NCBI GenBank assembly: GCA_037179385.1
Contig: CM074195.1
Coordinates: 14,173,887-14,237,886, forward strand
Direction: 5' to 3'
DNA length: 64,000 bases
Origin: Holothuria scabra
Lineage: Eukaryota > Echinodermata > Holothuroidea > Aspidochirotida > Holothuriidae
Of this stretch, positions 12,601 to 27,600 are shown piece by piece. The position numbers were made by a program, and so were the translations under genes. Positions within the stretch are counted from its first letter, which is position 1. Every line of letters starts with the position of its first letter. Under the pieces are notes generated by a model that saw only the letters and a list, made by a program, of their open reading frames with translations, was not told the origin of the DNA and did no database searches.

Positions 12601-15600
12601 AAGCCTGAAAACCTTGTTGATGAGATATTTCAAGAAAGGGAACTTGCATACATTTCATATTTGGTATGTGAATGCATTATGATCAGAAAATAGTCCCTAT
12701 TGTTGATTGTGGCAGTCAAAGGTCATCTGGAGTCACCATGGGTCAAAGGCTTCATTGTCTTAATACGATGCCTGAAAGTAGGAACCTTGAACAGATTTCA
12801 TATTTGGTATGTGTATGCGTTTTGGTCAGAAGATGGTCCCTATTGTTTTTTGTGGAGGTCAAAGGTCATATGGGGTCACCAGAGGTCAAAATTCTGAAAA
12901 TCTCATTAATATGATATTTCAAGATAGGAATTTGGGTAGATTTCATATTTGAGTATGTTGATGCGTTATGGTCAGAAGACAGTGCCTGATAACTTTGGAT
13001 GAGGTTAAATGTCATTTGGGGTCACCAGGGGTCAAAGCTGGAAACCTGTTTCATGCAATATTTCAAGATAGCTTTCTGTCTGTCTGTCTTTCTGTCTGTC
13101 TGTCTTTCTGTCTGTCTGCCTGTCTTTCTATCTGTCCATGACTCTTATTGAGGCCAAAGTTCATCTGGGGTCACTGAAGGTCAAAATGTGAATGAAAACC
13201 TTTTTAGGTGCAACACATTTCTAATTGCGAAACCAAATAGATTTCATGTGTGATATGTGGAAGCACATTATGGTGAGAAGATGTTCCCTTTTTTGTTGGT
13301 GGAGGTCCAAGGTTATCTGGGATAACAAAATTATTTTTTTAGGATTCTAGTATGAAATTTGAGTGAGGAGATACTGTATGGTTTAAGATGGCATTACTTG
13401 AAATGGAACATTTATGTATCATTGAAACCTCAATGCATGTTTGCATTCTGGTTTAGCAAAAATGACCAAAATTTCCTTAAAGGTCAAGAGGAGTAGTTGC
13501 CCCAAACTTAGTTTGAGCAACAGCAAAACATCACAAATTTCATCTAATTTCTCTTCAGAGTGACTTCCATCACATTGTATGACTTCAGTATTGTATATCC
13601 AAGGTAAAGCAAGCAGTTACTCCTGGTAAATTGTATATTTGAAGAGAAAAATGTTGTCACATGACTCCCAACTGCCAATCATGAAACAGGATAATATACT
13701 ACACTGCTTCAAGTTGGGTAACAATCAGGTCTGCTGCCTAATCCAAGGGAAGCAACATTGGTAGTAATGGTATTGGCAATTTTACTTTTGTGCAATTTTA
13801 TAGGACAAGCTATGTACTTGCTTTGTTGGTTACTTTACAGTATGGAATACAACACTTACCCTTGAGAATTTTGCCTGCCCTGTGATGGAAAGTGGGGTAG
13901 GGCCAGAGGCTTGATAGAGCCCTAAATTGAGGAGTATTTGATTACAGCTGAAAAAAGGATATCATCAAGGTTATATAGCATTGTACCTGCTGACATTTAT
14001 CCATCTTTAGCATTACTACATTCTCTCTTACTACAGTAACTTGATGTCAGAGCAGTTCTCATATTAAAAATGGAAGATATGATCTTGTTTTGTTTACAGG
14101 GACAGTGTTGATGAGTGGAAGTGGAATTCTAACGAATGGGAAGGGAACCATGAGAGAGTATGGAGAGCTTAGTCTCTTTGAATTGAGGGTAAGGTGATAC
14201 TTGTTACATTCTTACAAAACCTTTATTCAAGCTTGTGCACTCCTCCCTTTCTCCCTACCCCCATCCCTACTCTTAACTGTAGTGTAAACTGCCCTCCCCC
14301 CATGGCATTGCATCAACAGCAATGTTGCAGTTCCTGACAGTGGTGTAGCCACGGGGGGGGGGGCCTAGGCCCCCCCAGATTTTCTCAAGGCCCCCCCAGA
14401 TTTTTTGTGTCCTGATAGAGTAATTGAAAAAAATAAAAATAAAAAAATGTGCAAAAATTAAAAAAAAAAAAAAATGTGCAAAAATTAAAAAAAAAAAAAA
14501 ATCATGGATGAATGTGTGTAAAACACATTTTGTCCGCACTTATGAAATCAAGCAATAACTTTAAAATGCCTACTTTCACTAAATTAGATAGGCCTACCGT
14601 TTGTGATCTGCACTGTCGTTTATTGCATTTCACTTCGAAGATGAAACGAAAGTCTCGACGACAAACTTTAATGTGACTTTGTTAGGTTAAGACCCTTTCT
14701 GCCTTTCGGATGGCTGATTGATTTATTGAAAATAAGGCAATCGTACACTGGAGACCACTCTTACACGACCATTCCTATACTTTATTATACACAAAATATG
14801 CCATAAGCAGATAAGGGTAAGGTACTGCCTTCGGATAATTCTTCCCTTCCATCCTTAACAAGTAGGCCTATGTCGTGCCTCACTCTTGCCCATGACAAGT
14901 GCCACTGTAGGACGATTTTTTTTCGACAAGTCCTCTTTTTACTAGTTGGCACTGGCGTCCGGGGGATTTGTAAAATGTCCACAAGGACATGTGTTTCCCA
15001 CATGATCCATACTTCTGCTTTGAGGTTCAATTATTTTGAGGGATTTATTCGCAACGCAAAGAAAGTTTCTCAGAAGGGGACACAACTACTTTTGGTTTTC
15101 CTGTTAAAGGGTGAGGTACTGCCTAAGGTAAGCTGAAATCCATTCAAATATTGCCGCATTTGCGGCTGGGTACATCCAGTTTAAAACACATGGGAGTGCC
15201 GTTTCCGGCCATCTGGAGGGGTTTTAAAGCCCAAAATTTTCTTGTACGCTTGCGCCAACTGATAGTGGCGCTCCGCTTAGATTCAAATATTGCCGCATTT
15301 GCGATCTACGTGCTTCTGAAGTTTACAATTTTCCCAAGGGGAAGGGAGATACCGGCTCCCTTTATTCTCTTCCCCCAGGCCACAGATCAGAAGTGCCCAG
15401 TTTTGGGCTCCCTAAAAAGTGTATGTATTGCCATTTTTCATAAATTGATTTTTTATTCTCATTATTGAGACATCGCAGACATGAGATTCGTATTTCAAGG
15501 CTGGGTACAGCTTAAAACACATGGGAAGTGCCGTTTCTGGCCATCTGGAGGGGTTTAAAGCCCAAAACTTTCTTGTACGCTCCGCGCCAACCCATGGTGG

Positions 15601-18600
15601 CGCTCCGCTAAGATAGTCTTGCCGTGCCTGACCCTTGGAGGTACCAGGCCCCCCCACTTGTTACCGAGGCCCCCCAAAAAATCTCATCCTGACTACGCCA
15701 CTGGTTCCTGACCCCTTAAAGGATTTATTAATGACACTCTTTACACAAGCAATGTGGTACTTTAACTCAGTTACAGTAGATTAGATCTGTGAACTTTTTG
15801 TGTAACATAGAGTCTTTACTGTGCAAATTTACTCAGTTCCATATTCATACTCTGGGATGTAATGTCCAGGACTGTTACTTGTACACTAGACATAGGACTG
15901 CAAGTTAAGAAAGCATGACTTCATTTAGGGTAATGGGAAATTGTTGGGGTGGGCATGATCATTTTTGGTTCCTTGCGGTAGCAAAGGAACCTATGTAGTC
16001 AGGTTGGCGTGTGTGTGTGTGTATGTGTGTGTGTGTGTTTGTGACACTTGCTTGTAAACACGATATCTTAAGATAGGAATGTCTGACACTTTTCATATTT
16101 TGTATGTAGATTTATCATGTTGAGAGGAAGAACCCTATTGTTTTTGGTAGAGGTCAAAGGTCATTTGAGGTCACCAGCGGTAAAATTGCGACAATTTCAA
16201 AAATAGCTTGTAAACACGATATCTTCAGGTAGGAGTAACCGACACTTTTCATACTTGGTATATAGATTTGTCATGTTGAGAAGAAGAACGCTATTGTCTT
16301 TGGTAGAGGTCAAAGGTCATATGAGGTCACCAGCGGTAAAATTGCGAAAACGCTGAAAATGGCTTGTAAACATGATATCTTCAGTTAGGAGAGACCAACA
16401 CTCTTCATATTTGGTATATAGATTTTTCATGTTGAGAGAGAGAAGCCTATTGTTTTTGGTAGAGGTCAAAGGTCATTTGAGGTCAATAGCAGTAAAATTG
16501 CGAAAACTTCGAAAATGGCTTGTAAAGAGGATATCTTCAGATAGGAGTGACCGACACTTTTCATACTTGGTATATAGATTCATCATGTTGAGAAGAACCT
16601 TATTGTTTTTGGTAGAGGTTAAAGGTCATTTGAGGTCACCAGCGGTAAAATTGCGAAAACGCTGAAAATGGCTTGTAAACACGATATCTTCAGATAGGAT
16701 TGCCCGACAACTTTCATACTTGGTATATAGATTTGTCATGTTGAGAAGAAGAAGCCTACTGTTTTTGGTAGAGGTCAAGGGTCATTTGAGGTCATCAGCG
16801 GTAAAATTGCGAAAACACTGAGAATAGCTTGTAAACACGACATCTTCAAAAAGGAGTGACAGATACTCTTCATATTTGGTATATAGATTTTTCATGTCGA
16901 GATAAAGAAGCCTATAACTTTTGGTAGCATTCAAAGTTCATTTGAGGTCACCAGCGGTAAAATTGCGAAAACGCTGAAAATGGCTTGTAAACACGATATC
17001 TTTAGATAGGATTGCCCGACAATTTTCATACTTAGTATATAGATTTGTCATGTTGAGATTAAGAACCCTATTGTTTTTGGTAGAGGTCAAAGGTCATTTG
17101 AGGCCACCAGCGGTAAAATTGCGACAATTTCAAAAATAGCTTGTAAACACGATATCTTCAGATAGGAGTGACCGACACTTTTCATACTTGGTATATAGAT
17201 TTGTCATGTTGAGAAGAAGAACCCTATTGTTTTTGGTAGAGGTCAAAGGTCATTTGAGGTCACCAGCGGTAAAATTGCGAAAACGCCGAAAATGGCTTGT
17301 AAACACGATATCTTCAGATAGGATTGCCCGACAATTTTCATACTTAGTATACAGATTTGTCATGTTGAGAGGAAGAACCCTATTGTTTTTGGTAGAGGTC
17401 AAAGGTCATTTGAGGTCACCAGCGGTAAAATTGCGAAAACACTGAAAATGGCTTGTAAACACGATATCTTCAGATAGGAGAGACCAACACTCTTCATATT
17501 TGGTATATAGATTTTTCATGTTGAGAGAGAGAAGCCTATTGTTTTTGGTAGAGGTCAAAGGTCATTTGAGGTCAATAGCAGTAAAATTGCGAAAACTTCG
17601 AAAATGGCTTGTAAACACGATATCTTCAGATAGGAGTGACCGACACTTTTCATACTTGGTATATAGATTCATCATGTTGAGAAGAAGAACCCTATTGTTT
17701 TTTGTAGAGGTCAAAGGTCATTTGAGGTCATCAGCGGTAAAATTGCGAAAACGCCGAAAATGGCTTGTAAACACGATATCTTCAGATAGGATTGCCCGAC
17801 AACTTTCATACTTGGTATATAGATTTGTCATGTTGAGAAGAAGAAGCCTACTGTTTTTGGTAGAGGTCAAAGGTCATTTGAGGTCATCAGCGGTAAAATT
17901 GCGAAAACACTGAGAATAGCTTGTAAACATGACATCTTCAAAAAGGAGTGACAGATACTCTTCATATTTGGTATATAGATTTGTCATGTCGAGAGAAAGA
18001 AGCCTATTGCTTTTGGTAGCATTCAAAGTTCATTTGAGGTCACCAGCGGTAAAATTGGGAAAATCTCCATTTTAATTGCAAACTAATTTTTGCTGGAGTG
18101 GGAAGAGTGAACCCTGTAGTGCATCATGTTGTTTCTCCTTTTTGATTCCTTGCCGTAGGCAGGCAAGGAATCTATGCGATGGTGATGTCGTGTGTGTGTG
18201 TGTGTGTGTATGTGTGTGTGTGTGTTTGTGACACTTGCTTGTAAACATGATTTCTTCAGATAGGAGTGACTGACACCTCTCAAGCTTGGTATATAGGTTT
18301 GTCATGTTGAGAGGAAGAAGTCTGTTGTTTTTGGCTGAGGTCAAAGGTCATTTGAGGTCATCAGCGGTAAAAATGTGAAAACACCGAAAATGGCTTGTAA
18401 ACATGATATCTTCAGATAGGATTGCCCGACAATTTTCATACTTGGTGTATAGATTTTTCATGTTGAAAGAAGCCTATTGCTTTTGGTAGAGGTCAAAGGT
18501 CATTTGAGGTCACCAGCAGTAAAATTGCCAAAACTTCGAAAATGGCTTGTAAACACAATATCTCCAGATAAGAGTAACAGATACTTTTCATATTTGGTAT

Positions 18601-21600
18601 ATAGATTTGTCATGTAGAGAGAAAGAAGCCTATTGTTTTTGGTAGAGGTCAAAGGTCATGTGAGGTGACCAGGGGTAAAATTGCAAAAATTCTGTGCCTA
18701 AAATGTAAAGAAAAATCTATCAAGCACTGTCAATTTGAAAGCAGGTAAGGTATTTGATGGCAAGGAATCACTAAACCTTTTGGCTTTCTGGTTAAATGTT
18801 AGGCTTTTCTTTTGAGGCCCTATGTCTCTGATACATAGTACTGATTGAACAGGCTGACTGAACCCAACAGATTGCATTGCTGAGAGTTGTCTTTTTGTTC
18901 TTGATATAGGAGAATGACAGAATTGGTTTGACAAGGAGAAGTAATGGTGACCTCCATTTCTTTATTAATGGTAGAGATCAGGGACTTGCTGCCTCTGGTA
19001 CTGCTGACACACTCTATGGGGTTGTGGACCTATATGGAATGGCTGAAAAGGTAGAGTTACCCTCCTGGTATAACAATTTTTTTTATCAAAGAGTAAAAGT
19101 TGTAGTGCAACTTCTTTGTTTACATTGAAAACTGTTATTACCAACAGTTAAATATTTTTTACATTGTCAAGACTGTGTGGGGTTTTATTTATGAGTATTG
19201 TTGATTTGAAAGCATTGGTTTTATTTTCTAACCAGTGTTTTTACTGACAATGCAGCAATACTGTGGGTGAGTTCCATTTTTCTTCATGGAGCTGTATTGT
19301 GCATAAGGTCAAAGGTCAATGGGTAATGCTTGTATGTGTGTTTACAGCTGATAGCGGGATATAAACATACGTAAAAACAGTTTGCCATATACGGCCGTGG
19401 CAGCACTCAGATGTTTTGTTACTAGTTGACCTGGCCAGAAACGTCACACACGCATACACAGATATATATATATACTTGGAACTCATCTATTCTGATGAAG
19501 GATTGGGGGAAAATTCCCTTCTTGCCATGAAGTATGTTCTTGTGGGTCAGGGAGAGGATTTAGGTTCAAGTGCAACACTCTTGCTGCCTAGTGCAAACAC
19601 AACATTGCATAAAATACAAAGATTTATTGGCTACAACTTTGTTTCTCTTGATGCTTAGGTTTTGATGGTTGGGAATTATTGATTTTTTTGCTCATGTTTG
19701 TCATATGATTTTATTGTCCAATTAATTATTGATTGGCTGATGTTGACTCTATCTTTCATAAATGCTTGCATTGATTTCCTGCATTCTGACTGGCTGAAAA
19801 CCATTTGAGACTGGTTTCGAGTCATATCTGAGACTGGTCTCAAAAGGTTTTCAAGAAGTAAGGAGAATTAAATTGAACATGATGACTATGCTTACTGTGT
19901 ACAATATTTTTTGCCCATGCTAGGTTGCCGTAGCAACATACCATATTCATCCCATAGTTTGCTCATCACATGTACTGCAATGTCATATAAGCCAAGCACA
20001 TGTTAGCAAGATCAACAGTAACACTGTGACACAAACCTATATAGCATCAAGTTGATAGTAATAGCCGCCCATAGTTTTCAGACTACCATTCCAAAAAATG
20101 TTAAGTGGCAGTGACATACAGTAGGCATGAGGAGTCATTGTATCCTTCAAATGGATGTTTTGATCACATCCCCATTCTGTTTTATAGGTCTAGGCCCTAG
20201 GCCAGAACTGCACTGCTGTGATGACTTCCACCATTAACATGTTAATCCACTCCTAAATTTGGACAGGTCAAATAAAACGTGACTTTAGCACTATAACAGT
20301 TATAAGTAGTAAGTGTCCAGTGACAGTATACACAGGTTTTAGCAGGCTGAGGTTACTAATTCTGCTAACAGTATAAACAGCAAAACAACATAATGTTAGG
20401 CCTACCACAGGCTACTGTAGTAGTAAAACAGTAATCCTCAATTTTAGTAGCCTAAGTGCAGCCCTCAAAAGTAGTCTTGGCATTAGGGAATGCTGAGGTA
20501 AATGCTGAAAAATTATACCGAGGTGATTGATTGTGCGTTATTGTACAGGGACATAACAGTACAAAAGTTACACAATACATGGCTCGAAATTAGGCCTAAG
20601 CTTTGAGTTATGATTTGAAGAGAAATCTTTTTATCATTAAAATTTCCTTCATGATTGAAATTTGTGCAAATGTATTCAGTATTATATCTGTACAAGCAAA
20701 ACATAGTTGCAGTTATTGCAAGTTTTAACCGAAAATCTTGACTTAAAAAGTTCACAACGGTTGGTATGGGCTACCACCTGCTGTCAAGAAGTGATCACTG
20801 CACACACATGAATGTGACATAGTTGAGAGTGGTGACCTTTAGATTTCAGAACGAGCCGTTTTATCATTTTGATGCATAATTGTGTGGGAAAAATTCCAAA
20901 AATGGCTGTGTTGGTATTTTGAATGAAATTCCAGAGCTTCTGAAACAAATTACATTCATAGATATAAGTCATACGTTAGGGATAAAAGCAGGGTGCGGTG
21001 GTCTCAAATGCTGTTTATGACCTCTGATGCTGTCATCACAAAGGCAGCAAACTGAGGCTCAATCCCCTCATCCTCTATGATGACGTCATTTTAGGTCTTA
21101 GATCACATTTAAGGCCATGGCACCCTCCCATTCATGCCCTAATTCAATGAATTATTAATTTGCTGATGTTTTTCATATGATTTTATCATCCAATGAATTA
21201 TTGTTTTACATTGATGTCACCATTTTTAAAATTTCAAAGAAAGCATTTTGTTGCAGTGATATAGAGAAGTTAAAAATAGTAGTTAAAATATTCTTCAAAA
21301 GTGTTGATTCTTGCCAAACTTTGAAAGGGTGTGATTTGAATATTCATTGAAAGGGAGTACTTTTTTATTTAGAAATACTGTAACCACAGGTATTTAGTGA
21401 AGAAATAAGTTTACAGAAAGGAAAATTTCAACATAATCCAAATATGTACAGTATAAATGTCAAACACAAATTGGTGACTTTTTCCAATGCTATGTGATAT
21501 TTTGATGCTCTTTGTGTATTTTTGTAGGCAATATTCTATCTTTATAAAACTATTCATCACCACCTTATAAAAATTTTTGGTGCGATTCTCTATTTTCTTA

Positions 21601-24600
21601 CTAGGTGTCAATTGTAGAGATGAATAGAACATCCATTCTCAAAGCTCTTGATAGAAGGTTGATGCATCTCAATTATTTGAGGTCTCTTGCAAAGCAAGAG
21701 TTACCTCAGCTTTTTGGAGGTGAGTCAACTCAACATTTTTGTCTTTTAAGTGAGGGGGGGGGGCAGTTTTAACAAAGTGTTGGAATCAGTAGTGCCTAAT
21801 TTGAGGTGTGGTGGGGGAAGTACTTTGTCAGTTTTCTCCTGTTGTGTGTGCTCTTTTTCTAACTTTTCACTAGTTCCTGTACACCAATGGGGAAAGGCTC
21901 AATGACTTGCTTACTTTAAAAGCAGGGTACCACCAACCTCTGAACCGCTAAATGCAGTGACAGCTTACATTCTGCAAGAACCCAAACCCCAGTTTAATGA
22001 CCATTTGATTCTCTCCTATGCTCCTCAAAGGCAAGGCAATGATTTCCTTTGTTTTTCTTTTGAAGGAGAAGAGGCTTTATTTGAAGAACCTCTTGTGTTT
22101 CACCCAATCTGTGGTACCAATGCTGAGGTCACCCAAAACTGCTTACTTGCAAAAATCATCAGGTGAGGCATATCATTCATTAGTATTTTGTTTCCTCAAT
22201 TGTGGTTGTGACCCAAAATTGGGTTGCCAGATGAAACTTGATGGGTCTCAAGTCCATCTGGAGGTTGCAAGCATCACGAAACCTTGCATGAGTTTGCTTG
22301 TCCATGATGTACATACAGTCATAGATCAGAATAAAAGATATGTTATTTGTGTATCCTGTCATCACTTACACTCAGACTGTGGTTGCATGGTGAATGGCAA
22401 AATAATAGGACTGTGGCCATGTAGCAAAGTCACTAAAAGTTTGATTGCAAAAATTTGTGATCATTTAGAGATAAATTGGATTTAACACATCTCTAAACTA
22501 GTTCCAGATAATTTGCTCAGTGTAAAGCACCTCTCCATTGTTTGAGTCATTCCTTGAAACACCTCTAGCACCTACTGAGTATTTAGGACTAGCATGGAAA
22601 TAAAGAGTAGGTGCAATGAATTGCAAAGATTCCTTTACTAAATGTTAAATGGCAGGTATGGCTGTTTACCAATTAATTGATACACAATCACCGTCCTCTA
22701 AACTATTGCACCATTTTGAACCTAGCGGAACTTCCTCCTTTAAAAAAGTTTAGTCTCTTCAAGGAAGGACATCACATTAAATGTACCTCTTCCTACAAAA
22801 TTTTCTGCGTACACCCCATGGTGGGGTTGCTGAAGAATGCCATGTCATAAAATGTGGGTGGTGGGTTGAAAAAATTGGTGGGAATTGCTGCAATTAATAG
22901 AAAATTGCCACTTAAGGCATCAGACTAGCAATCCAAGGGTTGCCAGGTGAAATCCTGCCAGGTTTTTTCTCTCAATTGATGCATTTAGTAGATAATGGCT
23001 ACTCAAGGCATTATACTAGCCATCCAAGGGTTGCCAGGTGAAATCCTGCCAGGGTTTTTCACTTGTGTCCATTTTTTTGCCTATGTTGTGCCCATCTCAT
23101 TTGCTTCTCCCTTTCCAAGAGTTAACAGGTGTATACCTTCAGCAAACAAGATTGATTATCTCTGGGACAGTTATAGAGCAGGGGTAATACTTTTAAAGCA
23201 ATTTCATGCTTTTTTCATGGGGTAAAGCATTGTGGAAGAGCAAGGAACTATTACTGGTTTTGATGAATAAAGAAACCTATGGGTTTATGATCGCATGTGT
23301 GTAAGCAAATCCATAAACGATGCCTTACCAGGTATAGAGGCTCACGAGAGCTCAAGCCCCGCACGTCTTTCCTCACTCACGCGGAGCTCCTTACTGGCGT
23401 AGCTACTGGAAAATTCGGACACTGCAATGAGCTCTGTCACGTGCCTGAGAGCCAGCCCTTGCTGGCGGCATTCTGACCGTTTCCTTACAGGGAACAGCTT
23501 TGTGTACCCCGTAAGGCATTGAGTACAAGTATGCGCTTTGTGTGTGAGTTTGGGACACAATGGTATTGAGTATGGGTATGTGCTGTGTGTGTGTGTGTTT
23601 GTGACACAATGGTAAGTTGTGTCCTGGGACCCCAGTAAACCTTGCTAAGATATTTTGAGATAGGAAACTTGGATGAATTCTATATGTAGTATGAAGATTT
23701 GCTATTTCCAGAGGATGAATCCTGTTGTTTTTGTGGGGGTCAAAAGTCATCTTGGGTCACCAGGTGTCAATTAAACTCTGAAAACCTAGTTAACACCATA
23801 TCTTGAGATAAAAGGCTTGGGTGAAGGTTTTACATTTATTTTTGTAGATGGGTTATGGTCAAAGGAAAACCACAAATACTTTAGGTGGGGTTCAGATATC
23901 ATGTGGAGTTACCAGGTGTCAAACCCTGAAAACCTTGTTAACACTGTATGTTAAGATGGAAAATGTGAATGAATGTCACACTTTTTATGTAGATGTGTTA
24001 TGGTCAAAAGAAGAACCCAAATGTGTACTGTAGGTGGGATTGAAGGTCATGTGGGGTCTTCAGGGTCAAACTCAGAAAAGTTGTTAAAATGATATATTGA
24101 GGGAGGAAGCTTGGATGAATGTCATAGTTAGTAGGTAGTTTAGATTGGCATTTTGGGTAATTAAAAAAATTGAATTTTATGTCTGAGCATAAAGAAGGAA
24201 ACCTATTGGCTCATCAAGGACCCTATGGCAAAGTGAGTGTGGATTAATATGTAAATGAGATACAGAAAACAGTGTAATTATCAGGCTTTGACAAATCCCC
24301 TGCCTGACAGTCTAGGACAAGCAAAAAGTATGTTGGGCAAGTGGACTGCTCAATATTGTTGCCCAGCAATGTCTCTTCTGCAGAGTTTAGTAAAGTGGAC
24401 AAGTAGGTATTCATGCTGACAACTAACCTGATGAACAAGTAATGAAAAAAAAATGTAAAAGCCTGTATTTATTAAACTCTGTATGTATCATTTGTACATT
24501 TTATTTGTTTTGATTGTATTGTGAAGGATAAGTTTGCATCTCATACTAACATTGAAAGAATTGTTGAAATGAGGCTAAGTATTATGCAGTGGTCCCAGCA

Positions 24601-27600
24601 ACATTGAATGTATCTAGGTGTTACAGATAACTAGACTATACTGCTTGAATAAAGGTCACTTAAGGCCATTTTATCATTACCCAAAAGTATATTTTAGTGT
24701 AAGGGTATGAAAATTTTCAGTTGATTTATGCCCTTTGATTGACATCACCATTTGAAAATTCAAAAGATGCTTACATTCCATGAAATGCAGGGAGAGTGTT
24801 TGGATTATAACACATCAAAACCTTTTATGCCTACTATGACATGACAGTAAGTGGTAAAACAGGTTTGTGACTCTATGCCTTATAAAGTTATGGAAGAGCT
24901 ATTGGAGCTGTCTGGGATGACGAGAGTGGCCCTCTAATAGGTCAAGGTTTTCATAGTTTGCATTTGATGTTTTGTTAACACAAGATAATAGAGACCTTTG
25001 TTGTAATCTTAGATTGGCAACTTTGGAGATGGAGATGTTTAATGTTTAATAGAATTTACTTTCCATGACTGAACAGTGTTTTCTTCAAGTTGTAGTACTC
25101 AAAGCTAAGTTAGAAATTCTGTGCTTCAATTTTAATTTTCTGTATTATATTTTGTCTTTAACAGCCCTACAGAAAGTTCAGATTGCTCTATTGTTTTAAG
25201 CAACAGATACCTCAGAACAGAAGAATTTTTTGAATTCAGCATTGAAAGTATATCAGGCAGAAGGGCTAACAGTTTCAAGTTTGGTGTCACAGTAAAAACA
25301 CCAGGAGAAATAGGTGAGAGTTGAGACAAGAGTTTAGAGCAGGAGTGATCAGCCTTTGTTGACCTATGATCTAGGCTTTGAGCTTAAGATTTTTCAGGCA
25401 TGCTACAAACCACACTCCTCAGGAAATTGCTAAGTTCAGTCTTTTTTAAGTGTGGTAGGTGTTCTGTTTTAGTAATGCTATGTATTTATCTGCGTTCCCA
25501 TTCTGTCTCTAGTGTGCAATAAACCTCACTCCTCACAGTGATTTGAGGTGAGTGGTGGTATGCAATGGCACTCACACACTTCAAAAATCAAGGCCTGATT
25601 AGATCTACTCTGGAGATCTACCAGTCCTGTGTCAGACCCACAAACATTGTTTCCAGACTGCAGCATAGACATCACATCACAAACCCTTCCTTTCTCAAAC
25701 ACACCCAAAAACAAATTCCCCTAATGCAGTCTTCAAGTTTGAAAGGTGACCAGGCCACATTAGGTGAGCAAAAAATATGTCAAAGAGGAGGAGTTTAGTT
25801 CCTGGCCTGCAACACAAAAGGTCATGCTCTTGTGCATACCATAATTACTTTTCTGTGAGATGTAACCAGTGTTGAAGTTAATGTTATAATGTTTTGTCTT
25901 TCACTTTTTCCGGGCAAATTGTAACCCATAATCAATATGGATGCTACACCATTGATTGCCTTAACAAATTTTAGGAAAAGTGTCTTGAGCTCTGGTACCA
26001 ACTAAGTATGCTGTAAACAAAGGGTGGTTGAGCTGAACATAATATAGTTTGTGTGGATTAGGTCAAGTTCAAGAAACTGGACCATTTAGCATCTAGACAC
26101 TATTTTTTTCAATCAGAGGGGACTACTCCTTGCCCTAGCACCCCTTCTCAGGACTACAACCCATGCCCTCCTTTTTGGTTTCGATGATAAGAGAAACCTA
26201 TGCAATCATGATGGCGTGTGTATGTATGTTTGTGTGTGTGTGTGTGTGTATGGGGATGTGTGTGTGTGTTTGTGACACTTTGCTTGTTAGCACGATATCT
26301 CAAGATAGGAATGTCTGACTGTTTTCAAACTTGATACATGGATGCGCCATATTGAGAGGAAGAACCCTATTGTTTTTGGCGGAGGTCAAAGGTCATCTGG
26401 GGCCACCAGGGGTCAATTTCTGAAAACTTTGTTGGCACGATATCTCAAGATAGAAAACTTGGATAGATTTCATATTTGGTATGTTAATGCCTTATGGTCA
26501 GATGATGGTCCCTATTTTTTTTGACGGAGGTGAAAGGTCATGTGGGGTCACCAGGGGTCAAAGTCTGAAAATCTTATTAGCATGGTATTTCAAGATAGGG
26601 AACTTCGATAGATTTCATATTTGGTGTATGGATGTGTTATGGTCAGAAGATTGTTCATATTGGTTTTTGGTGGGGTCACCGAGGGTCAAAGTCTGAAAAT
26701 CTTGTCAACACAATATCTCAAGGGAGGAAACTTGGATAGATTTCATATTTGGTTTGTGGATGCATTATGGTCAGAAGATGGTCCCTATTGGTTTTTTGTG
26801 GAGGTCAAAGGTCATCTGGGGTCACCAGGGGTTAAAGTCTGAAAATCTTATTAGCACGATATTTCAAGATAGGGAACATGGATAGATTTCATATTTTGTA
26901 TGTGGATGTGTTATGGTCAGAAGATGGTCCCTATTGTTTTCGGTGGAGGTCAAAGGTCATCTGGGGTCACCGGGGGGTAAAGTCTGAAAATCTTGTCAAC
27001 ACAATATCTCAAGGGAGGAAACTTGGATAGATTTCATATTTGGTTTGGGGATGCATTATAGTCAGAGGATGGTCCCTTTTGGTTTTGGTGAAGGTCAAAG
27101 GTCATCTGGGGTCACCGAGGGTCAAAGTCTGAAAATCTTGTTAGCACGATATTTCAAGGTAGGGAACTTGGATAGATTTCATACTTGATATGTGGATGTG
27201 TTTTTGTTAGAAGATGGTTCATATTGTTTTTGGTGGAGGTCAAAGGTCATCTGGGGTCACTGGGGGTCAAAGTCTGAAAATCTTGTCAACACAGTATTCA
27301 AGGGAGGAAACTTGAATAGATTTCATATTTGGTTTGTGGATGCATTATAGTCAGAGGATGGTCCCTATTGGTTTTGGTAAAGGTCAAAGGTCATCTGGGG
27401 TCACCGGGGGGTTAACAATATCTCAAGGTAGGGAACTTGGATAGATTTCATATTTGGAATGTGAATGGGTTAAAGTTAGGAGATGGTCCCTACAGAGATG
27501 CCAAGTATCTTGATTTAGGTGGAGTAATTACCATTTCCACCCTCGATTCCGCAATTACAAATATCCTCCAAAAATTGCTCTTTTCACACGTTAAGGATCT

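Noticed and set aside
13073..13137. (TCTG)n run as an independent locus
   Set aside because: It is an internal microsatellite of element A2, so it is described there.
16372..17913. Long + strand open frames reading '[11 protein letters not shown]' and similar again and again
   Set aside because: They are translations of the ~156-bp array units, whose period is close to a multiple of three. No start context, no splice logic and no known domain; an artefact of the tandem repeat.
20513..21632. Minus-strand frames in intron 5
   Set aside because: Short, low-complexity AT-rich translations without motifs; treated as chance.
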